64,000 bases of DNA from SAR92 clade bacterium H921. Its GTDB lineage: Bacteria; Pseudomonadota; Gammaproteobacteria; Pseudomonadales; Porticoccaceae. Both the position numbers and the translations under genes were made by a program. Positions 18,834-28,060 of the stretch are shown here, piece by piece. The stretch lies in NCBI GenBank assembly GCA_025153755.1, contig JAOALD010000001.1, positions 558,001 to 622,000 on the forward strand, in the 5' to 3' direction. Within the stretch, counting starts at the first letter, position 1; each line of letters starts with the position of its first letter. The notes below the pieces were generated by a model. That model saw nothing but the letters and a program-made list of their open reading frames with translations, was not told where the DNA came from and did no database searches.

Positions 18834-20012
18834 GTGAAAAAGAAGCTACGACCGGTCGCCATCGTGGCGGTATTTGTTCTCATAGCGGTGGGTATGACCG
18901 CGTTACGACCTGCGCCAGTCAAAGTTAGTACACCAGAAAATGCGGTTGCGGTGAAAATCCAGAGTATGGAGATGGGCCAGGTTACGCTGGAGGTTGAGTC
19001 CCAGGGTTCGGTGTTACCGCGCACGCGCACGTCGCTGATATCAGAAGTATCTGGTGCTGTGCTGGAAGTTTCTCCTCAGTTTATAGTCGGTGGTAGATTC
19101 GAGCAGGGCGATGTCTTGCTGCGGCTTGACCCCACCGATTACGAGGTGGCTGTGCAACGTGCTGAAGCCGGATTAATTAGCCGCAATGCGCAGCTGACTT
19201 TTGAAAAGGCCCGGGCTACCCAAGCACAAAAAGAATGGGCAATGACTGGGCGACCTCTAGCAGAGGCTCCTATTTTGGCGTTGCGAGAACCCTATCTTGC
19301 TGAAGCTCGAGCCAATGTGCTGCAGGCTGAAGCCGAGGTCAAGCAGGCACAACAAAAGCTCCGCCGTACTACCATTAGAGCGCCCTACAGGGGCATCGTA
19401 TCGGCCAAGTCGGTCGATGTTGGGCAGTACGTGACTGTGGGCACGCCATTGGGGGAAACCTTTGCTATCGATTTTGTAGAAGTAAGACTACCGCTAACGG
19501 ATAAAGATTTATCGATGATGGCGGATATCGGTTTTTTCTCTGCCGAGGTGGCGCCAGAGGTGATTCTAAGCTCTATGGTAGGCGGCTCCAAGGAGCATTG
19601 GTCTGGCGCATTGGTTCGTTCTGAGGGCGTGGTCGATGAGCGCAATCGGTCGCAATATGTGGTTGTGCAGGTTGAAGATCCCTATGGTGCTGAATCCGAG
19701 CAGCCATCAACGCCTCTGTTAGTTGGCACATTTGTGCGTGCTACCCTAGCAGGGAAAACATTAAAAAATATTTTTAATGTTCCCCGCCATGCCATGCTGG
19801 TGGGTAGTAAAGTTGCCCTAGTTGACAGCGAGTCACGCCTGCGACTTACGCCAGTTGAAAGTAGTTTTGGTAATGACGAATCTTACTTTGTCAGTGCCGG
19901 TATTAATGAAGGAGACAGACTAATTGTCAGTGCGCTGGGCATACCAATAGACGGTATGAAAGTTAATCCGCACAGTAAATCCACTGACGAGGTTGGCGAA
20001 AATGGAGAATAG
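18834..20012 (+). CDS. RND efflux periplasmic adaptor (membrane fusion protein)
   Basis: A 392-residue adaptor with an N-terminal membrane anchor (VAIVAVFVLIAVGMTAL), then barrel-sandwich and alpha-hairpin regions. A QAEAEVKQAQQKLRRTTIRAPYRGIVSAK segment marks the hairpin-to-barrel return. It joins the inner-membrane pump to an outer-membrane channel. The start is GTG with GAGGGAG eight bases upstream. It is coupled to the RND permease that follows. Substrate is unknown. Confidence 0.92.
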   Translation: MKKKLRPVAIVAVFVLIAVGMTALRPAPVKVSTPENAVAVKIQSMEMGQVTLEVESQGSVLPRTRTSLISEVSGAVLEVSPQFIVGGRFEQGDVLLRLDPTDYEVAVQRAEAGLISRNAQLTFEKARATQAQKEWAMTGRPLAEAPILALREPYLAEARANVLQAEAEVKQAQQKLRRTTIRAPYRGIVSAKSVDVGQYVTVGTPLGETFAIDFVEVRLPLTDKDLSMMADIGFFSAEVAPEVILSSMVGGSKEHWSGALVRSEGVVDERNRSQYVVVQVEDPYGAESEQPSTPLLVGTFVRATLAGKTLKNIFNVPRHAMLVGSKVALVDSESRLRLTPVESSFGNDESYFVSAGINEGDRLIVSALGIPIDGMKVNPHSKSTDEVGENGE

Positions 20013-23000
20013 AATGTCAGGGCCTATCGCGTGGTTCGCAAAAAATCCCGTGGCAGCTAACTTAATCATGCTGTTTATTGTGGTCGCCGGTAGTATCGGT
20101 GCGTATGGCATTAGTAAAGATATGTTCCCCCGCTCAGAAGTGCCCGTGATACAGATCATTGCTCCCTATCCCGGAGCTGCCCCCGTAGAAGTTGAAAAGG
20201 GCGTTATTTTGCCAATTGAGTCTGCGCTTGAAGGGCTCAAGGGAGTTAAGAAAATCTCCTCTAATGCGAGGCGTGACTCTGCTCTAATTACATTGGATGT
20301 TGAAGTCAATGAAGATATCAATGAAGTGATGGTGCAGGTTGAGAATCGCATCGATGGTATCGTTAATTTTCCCAGTGATCTAGAAAAACCCACGGTTAAG
20401 AAATTTGACTTCTTCGGCTGGGTGATGGGGGTTTCAATATCTGGCCCTATGGGTGATCGCCAGCGGAAGATTTTAGGGCAGCAGGTTTATGACGAAATAA
20501 TGGCGCTGCCCGAGGTTAAGAAGGTCATACTTTGGGGTGTCGATGACTATGAAATAGCCGTCGAAGTAAAAGAAGATCGCCTCAGAGAGTTAAATTTAAC
20601 TTTGGCCGAGGTGGCTCAGGTGCTGCGTGCCTCCTCGCTGGATTTGCCCGCGGGCATTATTCGTGCCGAGGCAGGCAATGTTTTGGTGCGAACCCAGGGT
20701 AAGGCATATGTCGGCGATGAGTTTGCAAATATAGTTTTGCGCAGTCAGGCCGACGGTACTCAGCTATTACTTAGTGATGTAGCTGAGATCAAGGACGGTT
20801 TCACTGAAAGTAATAATGTGGTTCGATTTGACCGTGAAGAAGCGTTTAACCTTGGTATTTTTTCGCTAGAGGATCAGAATATTCTCACCATCAGCGATAC
20901 GGTTAAGAAGTATATTGAGCAAAAACAGGCGGTTCTGCCAAAGGGTTTAAGTATAAGTTATTTTGCTGACGAGTCTTATCACCTGCGTGGCCGTCTCGAT
21001 ATGATGATCGAGAACCTGGCCATGGGTGCTATTTTGGTTGCCATTGTATTGGGCCTATTTCTTAATTTACGCGTAGCCTTTTGGGTTTTATTGGGTATTC
21101 CTGTGAGCTTTTTGGGTGCTTTTTGGTTGATGCCGGTTAACCCCTATCCGGTAACAGTAAATGTACTCAGTCTCTTCGCTTTTATTATGGTGCTGGGTAT
21201 TGTGGTGGACGACGCCATTGTTATTGGCGAGAGTGTCTTCGATGAAGTTGAGGGTGACTACAAGAAAAAGTTAGACGCTGGCCTCAGTCCAACGGCGCTG
21301 TATATTGCCTCGGTAGACACGGTGGTTGCCGGTGCACAAAAAGTAGCAACACCTTCGACTATAGGTGTAATAACCACAATGGCAGCATTTGCACCAATAC
21401 TGTTCGTTGGGGGTAGCTTTGCGGGTTTTCTTGAATCTATAAGTGTCGTGGTAGTTCTGTGCTTAATTTTTTCGCTGGTCGAATCCAAGTTAATTCTACC
21501 CGCTCACTTGGTGGGCCTTCAATTTGGAGGTCCTAAAGCTTATAAACCTGGGCTCATTGCACGCTCGCAAGAGTCGCTAAACAGAGGTTTAAATTATTTT
21601 ATTGATGATATTTTTCAGCCTAACCTAAAACGCATGATCCAAAATCGTTATACGACATTGGCGGTTTTCCTCGGATTATTAATTTTATCGTTTGCTACGT
21701 TAACTAGTGGAATTTCCCGCTTTGAATTTTTCCCCAATGTTCCTGGCAATGATCTTCAGGCACAAATTATTATGCAAGATGGCACTTCGCAAGAGAGCCT
21801 TGACGAAACTATTCTTGAAGTTGAGTCAGCTATCTATGAAATTGATGCCGAGCATCGGAGACAAAACCCAGACAGTGCAGGCCTGGTAGAGCATGTACAA
21901 TTTAATACTCAAAACGATCTGGAGGTTGTTTTCCGCGTCATGCTAACGCCGGCCGAATATCGTACCCTTAGCGCGATAGATATTGAAAAAATGTGGCGTA
22001 AACAGGTCGGCCCATTGCCTAATGTCCGCAAGCAAAAGTATTTTTCCTCACAGGGTCCCTCCGGTGATGCTAGCATCGAGTTGACACTCTCTGGAGCAGA
22101 TCCCAATGAACTCACTAGAGCAAGCGCTGAGTTGCAAGAAAAGCTGGCCGAATACAATGGTGTCTTTGATGTCTATAACAGTCAGGGCGCTGGTGGCCGT
22201 GAGGTATTAGTTAGTCTTAAGCCCTATGCAAGTCAAATCGGTGTCAGCCTCGCTGATGTGGCGAGTCAGGTTCGCCAGGCATTTTATGGGGAGGAGGTCC
22301 AGCGAATTCAGCGTAATACAGAAACCTTAAAAGTTATGGTGCGTTACCCACTTGAGGAACGTCGCTCCATCGCCACTTTAGAAAATATGCATATCCGTAC
22401 CACCAGTGGGCAAGCAATTGCCATAGGTGAAGTGGCGGATATTCGTTTGGGCCTTGGTCTTACGGCGATTAAACGGGTCGATCGGCAACGTACGGTAGCG
22501 GTCACCGCTGACAATGACCCAGAAAGGGTCCAAACCGGCACCGTGATCACTGATATAGAAAAGACCTTTATTCCTCAATTATTGGCTAAATACCCCTCCG
22601 TTCAGTTTGGACTGGGTGGGGCCAGTAAAGAGCAGGGTGTGCTAATCCAGCGTATGTTTATGAGCTTTGCCGCGTCGCTATTTATCATATATGGCCTGCT
22701 GGCGGTGCCGCTGAGATCCTATGTGCAACCGTTGGTAATTATGTCGGTAATTCCATTTGGCTTTATTGGTGCGATTATTGGCCATATTATTTTTGACGTG
22801 TCGATTAATATGCTCTCGGTATTTGGTCTGATTGCACTATCTGGTGTGGTAGTCAATGACAGTCTGATCCTGGTTGAATTTGCCAATCGAGCGCGAGCAG
22901 AAAACACCTCGATCAATGAAGCTCTTTTGATTGCGGGGAAAAAGCGCTTTAGAGCGATTTTGTTGACCACCCTAACAACGTTTGTAGGCCTGCTGCCCAT

Positions 23001-23175
23001 GCTATTTGAAACCAGTGTGCAGGCGCAGTTTGTGATTCCCATGGCGCTATCTCTTAGTTTTGGTATTCTATTCGCCACATGTATCACCCTGATTATTGTG
23101 CCCTGTTTGTATCGAGTGAGCTACGACCTGCGTGAATCTAAAAGGTTTCCCACGCAAGTCGCCCAGGACAGTTGA
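20002..23175 (+). CDS. RND family efflux permease (AcrB/HAE-like)
   Basis: A proton-driven resistance-nodulation-division pump of about 1057 residues with twelve membrane helices and two large periplasmic loops. Family features include KNPVAANLIMLF at the start, PVSFLGAFWLMP, and GIVVDDAIVIGE with its paired acidic residues in helix 4. SLSFGILFATCITLIIVPCLY lies at the end. It overlaps the adaptor by 11 bases. An ATG at 20014 with a better-placed GGAGAA site is an alternative start. Confidence 0.93.
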   Translation: MENRMSGPIAWFAKNPVAANLIMLFIVVAGSIGAYGISKDMFPRSEVPVIQIIAPYPGAAPVEVEKGVILPIESALEGLKGVKKISSNARRDSALITLDVEVNEDINEVMVQVENRIDGIVNFPSDLEKPTVKKFDFFGWVMGVSISGPMGDRQRKILGQQVYDEIMALPEVKKVILWGVDDYEIAVEVKEDRLRELNLTLAEVAQVLRASSLDLPAGIIRAEAGNVLVRTQGKAYVGDEFANIVLRSQADGTQLLLSDVAEIKDGFTESNNVVRFDREEAFNLGIFSLEDQNILTISDTVKKYIEQKQAVLPKGLSISYFADESYHLRGRLDMMIENLAMGAILVAIVLGLFLNLRVAFWVLLGIPVSFLGAFWLMPVNPYPVTVNVLSLFAFIMVLGIVVDDAIVIGESVFDEVEGDYKKKLDAGLSPTALYIASVDTVVAGAQKVATPSTIGVITTMAAFAPILFVGGSFAGFLESISVVVVLCLIFSLVESKLILPAHLVGLQFGGPKAYKPGLIARSQESLNRGLNYFIDDIFQPNLKRMIQNRYTTLAVFLGLLILSFATLTSGISRFEFFPNVPGNDLQAQIIMQDGTSQESLDETILEVESAIYEIDAEHRRQNPDSAGLVEHVQFNTQNDLEVVFRVMLTPAEYRTLSAIDIEKMWRKQVGPLPNVRKQKYFSSQGPSGDASIELTLSGADPNELTRASAELQEKLAEYNGVFDVYNSQGAGGREVLVSLKPYASQIGVSLADVASQVRQAFYGEEVQRIQRNTETLKVMVRYPLEERRSIATLENMHIRTTSGQAIAIGEVADIRLGLGLTAIKRVDRQRTVAVTADNDPERVQTGTVITDIEKTFIPQLLAKYPSVQFGLGGASKEQGVLIQRMFMSFAASLFIIYGLLAVPLRSYVQPLVIMSVIPFGFIGAIIGHIIFDVSINMLSVFGLIALSGVVVNDSLILVEFANRARAENTSINEALLIAGKKRFRAILLTTLTTFVGLLPMLFETSVQAQFVIPMALSLSFGILFATCITLIIVPCLYRVSYDLRESKRFPTQVAQDS

Positions 23176-23250
23176 TCGGCCTAAAAAACCTGCACAAGGG
23201 GGGCTGAGAAGCTACAATGCCCGCTAAATTTTATCTTTGGAGTCAGTCTG

Positions 23251-23844
23251 GTGCTGCGTTTTATCGAATCCTCAAAGTTACCTACTCGCTGGGGCACCTT
23301 TGATATTCATGGCTTTGAGGATCCCTTTAAAGGCAAGGAACATATCGCCATCACCATGGGTGACTGCGCTACTGATGAACCTCTGCTTATTAGAATTCAT
23401 TCTGAGTGCCTAACTGGCGATGCTCTGGGTAGCATGCGCTGCGACTGTGGTGAACAGTTGCAAGAATCTATGAGGCGTATTTCTGAATTGGGTCGTGGTG
23501 GGATTCTATATCTGCGCCAGGAAGGGCGGGGTATTGGACTGGTGAATAAAATTCGCGCCTATAACCTACAGGATCAGGGGGCTGATACTGTAGAGGCCAA
23601 TGAGCGCTTGGGTTTTGGCGCCGACATGCGTGACTACTCCATCTGTGCGCCTATGCTGGAACACCTGGGTGCTAAACAGGTTAGATTGATGACCAATAAT
23701 CCTCGTAAAATAAAAGCATTAAAAGAGTTGGGTATCGATGTGGTTGAACGCGAGCCTATTCAGGCCGAAGCGAATCCGCACAATCTACAGTATCTCTCGA
23801 CTAAAGCCGGTAAATTAGGCCATATGTTTAAGGAACAAAAATGA
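23251..23844 (+). CDS. ribA: GTP cyclohydrolase II
   Basis: A 197-residue enzyme catalysing the first committed step of riboflavin synthesis from GTP. The zinc ligands are intact in [17 protein letters not shown], and the catalytic stretch [14 protein letters not shown] is present. It starts at GTG after a TTTGGAG leader. It supplies the activity missing from the degenerate half of RibBA. It overlaps hisF by four bases. Confidence 0.96.
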   Translation: MLRFIESSKLPTRWGTFDIHGFEDPFKGKEHIAITMGDCATDEPLLIRIHSECLTGDALGSMRCDCGEQLQESMRRISELGRGGILYLRQEGRGIGLVNKIRAYNLQDQGADTVEANERLGFGADMRDYSICAPMLEHLGAKQVRLMTNNPRKIKALKELGIDVVEREPIQAEANPHNLQYLSTKAGKLGHMFKEQK

Positions 23845-24611
23845 GTCTGGCCAAGCGAATTATCCCGTGCCTCGATGTCGATAAGGGTCGAGTCGTTAAG
23901 GGTGTGCAGTTTGTTGATATCCGCGATGCTGGAGACCCAGTAGAGGTTGCCCGTCGCTACAACGAGCAGGGCGCGGATGAAATTACCTTTCTCGACATTA
24001 CCGCCAGCCATGAAGCTCGAGATACAACGTTGCACACAGTTGAGCGTATGGCAGGAGAAGTTTTTATCCCTTTGACTGTTGGTGGTGGTGTACGCGAGAT
24101 GCAGGATATTCGCAACCTTTTAAATGCTGGTGCAGATAAGGTTGCGATCAATTCTGCGGCTATCCATAATCCCGAATTTGTTCGCGAAGCGGCACAGCGC
24201 TTCGGCTCTCAATGTATTGTAGTGGCCATAGATGCAAAACAGGTGGAGCAGGGCGATCGCCCGGTCTGGGAAATATTCACCCATGGTGGCCGCAAGCCTA
24301 CAGGCATCAATGCTATCGATTGGGCGGAGCAAATGACGGCCTATGGTGCGGGCGAGATACTGCTAACCAGTATGGATCGAGACGGCACTAAGAATGGCTT
24401 TGATCTAGATTTAACATCACGTATTAGTGATGCGGTGAATGTGCCAGTGATTGCGTCCGGCGGTGTCGGTAATTTACAGCATCTGGTGGATGGTATTGTA
24501 GAAGGCAGGGCAGATGCGGTTTTGGCCGCTAGCATCTTCCATTTTGGTGAGCATACGGTACCAGAGGCAAAGCAGTATATGGCTGAGCGAGGAGTAAACG
24601 TGCGTCTATAA
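23841..24611 (+). CDS. hisF: Imidazole glycerol phosphate synthase subunit HisF
   Basis: A 256-residue TIM barrel that closes the imidazole ring in histidine synthesis using ammonia from HisH. Catalytic aspartates sit in [15 protein letters not shown] and [15 protein letters not shown]. Phosphate loops VGGGVR and ASGGVG are intact. It is isolated from other his genes here and coupled to ribA (ATGA overlap). Confidence 0.97.
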   Translation: MSLAKRIIPCLDVDKGRVVKGVQFVDIRDAGDPVEVARRYNEQGADEITFLDITASHEARDTTLHTVERMAGEVFIPLTVGGGVREMQDIRNLLNAGADKVAINSAAIHNPEFVREAAQRFGSQCIVVAIDAKQVEQGDRPVWEIFTHGGRKPTGINAIDWAEQMTAYGAGEILLTSMDRDGTKNGFDLDLTSRISDAVNVPVIASGGVGNLQHLVDGIVEGRADAVLAASIFHFGEHTVPEAKQYMAERGVNVRL

Positions 24612-24700
24612 CAGTGGCGCCCATGTGTATACCCGTTTGCTTTTGCACCACTGTACCTTGGCATGACTGGCGGGCCTAGTCGCCTCTAGCCTTTATAGTT

Positions 24701-24727
24701 AAAAAAAACCACATTTGCATGTGGTTT
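24701..24727 (-). terminator. Rho-independent terminator of rpoE-chrR
   Basis: A stem AAACCACAT/ATGTGGTTT with loop TTGC, followed on the minus strand by a run of T residues (A run 24701-24708 on the plus strand). It lies about 55 bases after the chrR stop. On the plus strand no T run follows, so it serves the minus-strand operon. Confidence 0.85.
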
Positions 24728-24780
24728 AAAGGTACTACTTTTTGACTTTAGCGTGAATTCGATATTCTCTAACCCCTGAG

Positions 24781-25446
24781 CTACATGGGGTTTGTACGCA
24801 ACCAGGGCTTCATTAAGAATCCCAGAGGATTAGATAATTTGATTGGGGCTGCCAGGGCAGATAAACAGATACATTCTCCGTTTTGGGCGCCCATCGGCTG
24901 ATGCACATCACCGGGTTGACGGAGCAAGAAGTCACCTTCTCTGTACACGGCACGCTCATCGGAGAAGCTACCTTTCAAGACCACTGTGTATTCCAAACCG
25001 TGGTGGTCATGCTTCGGGGTCTTACCACCGGCGCAAATTTTGTGCAGAGCGACCTCAAATTCTTTTTGGCCGGTTTTAAAGCGGGCTATATCAACGGATG
25101 CTGAGAGACGCTTCCAGGTCAATGTTGTGGCTGACCCAGAAATCAGTTTACTCACTGAAAATGGGAATCTAGTGCTAGCAGAGTGCAAGTCTTGGGGCTC
25201 TTTGGCTGGCTGTTTGCCATCAATTGCTGCCATAACCGAATCAAAGACTTCTTCACCAACGGGCTCTGGAGTGGCTTCAGCCATCAATTTAGCGCCGACC
25301 TCATTAAGGCTCATTAAGTCTTCGCGGCACTGCTTACAAAAATGAAGGTGGGCAGACACGCAAATTGAGGCCGCTGTTTCCAGAGTCCCTGCTGCAAACT
25401 CCACCAGCATCGCGTGGTCTGGATGGTAATTTAATTTATTAGTCAT
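24781..25446 (-). CDS. chrR: ChrR-type zinc anti-sigma factor
   Basis: A 221-residue anti-sigma factor that holds RpoE until singlet oxygen or related stress. The N-terminal zinc-binding anti-sigma domain has His-x3-Cys-x2-Cys (HLHFCKQC). The C-terminal cupin has its own metal ligands (HDHHGLEY and a later His in PGDVHQP), which in the family sense the signal. The start at 25446 overlaps the sigma stop by eight bases. A start at 25458 is also possible. Confidence 0.93.
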   Translation of the reverse strand: MTNKLNYHPDHAMLVEFAAGTLETAASICVSAHLHFCKQCREDLMSLNEVGAKLMAEATPEPVGEEVFDSVMAAIDGKQPAKEPQDLHSASTRFPFSVSKLISGSATTLTWKRLSASVDIARFKTGQKEFEVALHKICAGGKTPKHDHHGLEYTVVLKGSFSDERAVYREGDFLLRQPGDVHQPMGAQNGECICLSALAAPIKLSNPLGFLMKPWLRTNPM

Positions 25447-26101
25447 GGATAAGTTCATCTTGCAGTTCTGGGGCTACCAGGATCTGCATTTTTTGAAGTG
25501 CTAAACGCACTCGTGATTTAACGGTTCCCAGAGGCAGCCCCAGTTCGCTGGAGGCCTCTGCATGTGATTTTCCCTCAAGGTAGACCTTGCGTAAGATTTC
25601 ATCTTGTTCTTTGGGAAGTTGGGCGAGCGACTGTTGCACCTTATCCTCACTGCGTTTCTGTCGCAGAAGAGACACTGGCGTTTCCTCATCGGGCTCATGC
25701 CAAAAATCTTCGTTTTCAAGGGGTAGATGTTGAGTGTTACTTTTGCGGCGCAACATGTCGATCCGGCAGTTACGGGCCACGGTGTAAATCCAGGTAGTTG
25801 CAGAGGCCTTTTCTGGATTGTAACCAGCGGCTTTCTGCCAAACCTTAATCATTACTTCCTGAACTAGGTCTTCGCTAAGTCCAGGGAACCAGCCTTCATG
25901 CCGGCTAGCCTGAGCAAAGCTCTTAACAAGGGGTGCAAAGTGTTTGAACAGTTGTCCAAATGCCTGCCGATCGCGGTTCTCACCCACAGAAACGAGCAAC
26001 AGACTCCACTGGTCTGAGCGCTTTCCTGCGAGGTTCAAAACGGCAACACGACTGTTTTTCTCTGTGTGTTTGTCCACGATCTCTTCTTTTTTGTTCAACA
26101 T
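25439..26101 (-). CDS. rpoE: ECF sigma factor RpoE, ChrR-controlled group
   Basis: A 220-residue extracytoplasmic-function sigma factor. Region 2 includes WFPGLSEDLVQEVMIKVWQKA and TWIYTVARNCRIDMLRRK. Region 4 has the helix-turn-helix around KSHAEASSELGLPLGTVKSRVRLALQKM. Its pairing with chrR places it in the singlet-oxygen group studied in Rhodobacter. It is the first gene of the operon and carries its own matching promoter upstream. Confidence 0.95.
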   Translation of the reverse strand: MLNKKEEIVDKHTEKNSRVAVLNLAGKRSDQWSLLLVSVGENRDRQAFGQLFKHFAPLVKSFAQASRHEGWFPGLSEDLVQEVMIKVWQKAAGYNPEKASATTWIYTVARNCRIDMLRRKSNTQHLPLENEDFWHEPDEETPVSLLRQKRSEDKVQQSLAQLPKEQDEILRKVYLEGKSHAEASSELGLPLGTVKSRVRLALQKMQILVAPELQDELIHD

Positions 26102-26129
26102 GCCTACACTGCTTATTGCTACCTTACCA

Positions 26130-26159
26130 TCTTTACGGGCTAAGCAGCGGACTGGATCA
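26130..26159 (-). promoter_or_regulatory. Autoregulatory RpoE promoter
   Basis: On the minus strand, TGATCC (26154-26159), an 18-base spacer, then TAAAGA (26130-26135), about 29 bases before the rpoE ATG. The known Rhodobacter RpoE/ChrR promoter is TGATC(C/T) with a similar spacer and a TAAGA-like -10, so the fit is close. It predicts that the sigma factor drives its own operon. Confidence 0.85.
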
Positions 26160-26517
26160 TCTGATTGTGACTATTATTGATACATAAACAGTGTAGAAGC
26201 CTTTGCCTATGGGGTGAGGCAAGGACAGATGATATTATTACAGCTATCTTTCTGGTTATAAAACTAGGTTATGATACTAGCTGACAATCTGTGGATCACC
26301 AACGGTTGTGCTAATAAGCTCAAACAATATGTTGTTGCTATTGAAGCTTTTGATGGCATCTGCAAGGAACTGAGAGATCTAGGTCCTATTTCGGCATGCT
26401 GCCAGAATGGTTCATGGCCCATGGTACCTGCAAGTATACTTAAGCCTCTAACTTGGGTAAGTGGAATTGGCTTACTGGGCTTGTAAAAAATTATCACTGG
26501 AGTAATAGGATTACATT
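26160..26517. other. rpoE-symporter intergenic region
   Basis: About 360 bases between the divergent rpoE promoter and the symporter. It should hold the symporter promoter. A 71-codon open frame at 26271-26486 has no recognisable protein character, so I do not call it a gene. Nothing else is evident. Confidence 0.4.
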
Positions 26518-27792
26518 ATGAGTCTCACTCAGCGAATCGTCACAGCAATGCTCATGGGCCTCCTTGCGGGAGCCCTTCTTAACTTTGTTTCCAGTGCTAA
26601 TTTGTTGCCACTGGCAGTTCAAAATTGGTTAGATATTTACTTGGTCGACGGTTTATTTGATTCTGTTGGGCAAATATTCGTCCGATCCTTAAAGCTTCTA
26701 GTCGTACCCCTAGTTTTCGTTTCGCTAGTTTGTGGCGTTTCATCTTTAGGTAACAACTCGCGCATGGGTGTGGTCGCGACCAAAACCGTAGCCCTGTACA
26801 TGACCACCACCGCCATCGCTATAGCGCTGGCTATTGCATTCGCCGTGATGATCCAGCCTGGTGCAGGCATTGATCTAGGTCTGGCCAGCGAGTTTGTGGC
26901 CAAAGAAGCACCGCCTTTAAAGACCACGATTATTAATATTTTTCCCAGTAACCCCGTTGAGTCAATGGCCAATGGCAGCATACTGCAAGTTATTGTGTTC
27001 TCGTTGTTGATGGGTCTAGCTATTTCGAAAAGCGGCGCGAAAGGGGCACGTATAGGTGACTTTTTTAATGACGTTAATGAAGTCATTATGACGATGGTTA
27101 TGATTCTAATGAAGCTGGCCCCCTATGGTATCTTTTGCCTGCTCGCCAAACTATTTTCAGATGTGGGTATTGGCATGATTCTCAATCTAGCTAAATACTT
27201 TTTTACCGTACTATTTGTATTGTTACTGCATAGCCTCGGTGTCTATACATTGATTTTTAAGTTTTTCACTGGCCTCAGTGTGAGAACATTTTTAGGTAAG
27301 ATGCGTTCAGCGCTAGCGCTGGCGTTTAGTACGGCCTCTAGTGGTGCGACTATGCCTGTGACACTGCGAACTGTTGAGCAACGTCTGGGGGTGAACAACA
27401 GCGTAGCTTCTTTTACAGTGCCCCTCGGCGCAACCATTAATATGGATGGCACCGCTATCATGCAGGGTGTGGCTACCGTCTTTATCGCACAGGCCTACAA
27501 TATCGGGATTGGTCTCGATGGTTACCTAACTGTTGTGCTTACCGCCACTCTCGCGTCCATAGGTACCGCCGCAGTACCTGGTGTGGGTCTGGTGATGCTA
27601 GTGATGGTGCTAAATCAGGTGGGCCTTCCTGTAGAGGGTATTGGGCTGATTATTGGTGTTGATCGTCTGCTGGATATGACTCGTACTGCAACCAATGTAA
27701 CCGGCGATGCCATGGTCACCACAGTGGTTGCCAATAGTGAGGGTTTTCTTGATCCAACTGTATTTAACGACCCTGAAGCTGGCGTAAGTTAA
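26518..27792 (+). CDS. Dicarboxylate/amino acid:cation symporter (DAACS family)
   Basis: A 424-residue secondary transporter of the GltP/DctA family. It has multiple hydrophobic helices and the hallmark re-entrant and binding motifs: ASSGATMPVTLR, PLGATINMDGTAIMQG and DRLLDMTRTATNVTGDA. It takes up glutamate, aspartate or C4-dicarboxylates with protons or sodium; which one cannot be told. It is a single gene with its own promoter region. Confidence 0.93.
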   Translation: MSLTQRIVTAMLMGLLAGALLNFVSSANLLPLAVQNWLDIYLVDGLFDSVGQIFVRSLKLLVVPLVFVSLVCGVSSLGNNSRMGVVATKTVALYMTTTAIAIALAIAFAVMIQPGAGIDLGLASEFVAKEAPPLKTTIINIFPSNPVESMANGSILQVIVFSLLMGLAISKSGAKGARIGDFFNDVNEVIMTMVMILMKLAPYGIFCLLAKLFSDVGIGMILNLAKYFFTVLFVLLLHSLGVYTLIFKFFTGLSVRTFLGKMRSALALAFSTASSGATMPVTLRTVEQRLGVNNSVASFTVPLGATINMDGTAIMQGVATVFIAQAYNIGIGLDGYLTVVLTATLASIGTAAVPGVGLVMLVMVLNQVGLPVEGIGLIIGVDRLLDMTRTATNVTGDAMVTTVVANSEGFLDPTVFNDPEAGVS

Positions 27793-28060
27793 GACATCCA
27801 ATTGTTTTAAAACACAGAGCCCACTTTTAAAAAGAGTATTCTTAAATGGCCGGCACGGGCCAGATTAGCAATGCGCGACTGAGTTGCTGTTTGTGGTATT
27901 GCTCGATACCTAGCTACTTAACTACCGCGCTGTCGCAGACCGAAGATAGGCCAGTATAAAATTAGCTAATTATTGTGCAAAACCCAACAGATGCCGGCGC
28001 AGCGACTATATTAATAAAACTGCACAATTGAATGAAAAACTAGATCCTAGGAATTTAAAA

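Noticed and set aside
26271-26486. 71-codon open frame upstream of the symporter
   Set aside because: No ribosome site and no protein-like pattern; it overlaps a promoter region.
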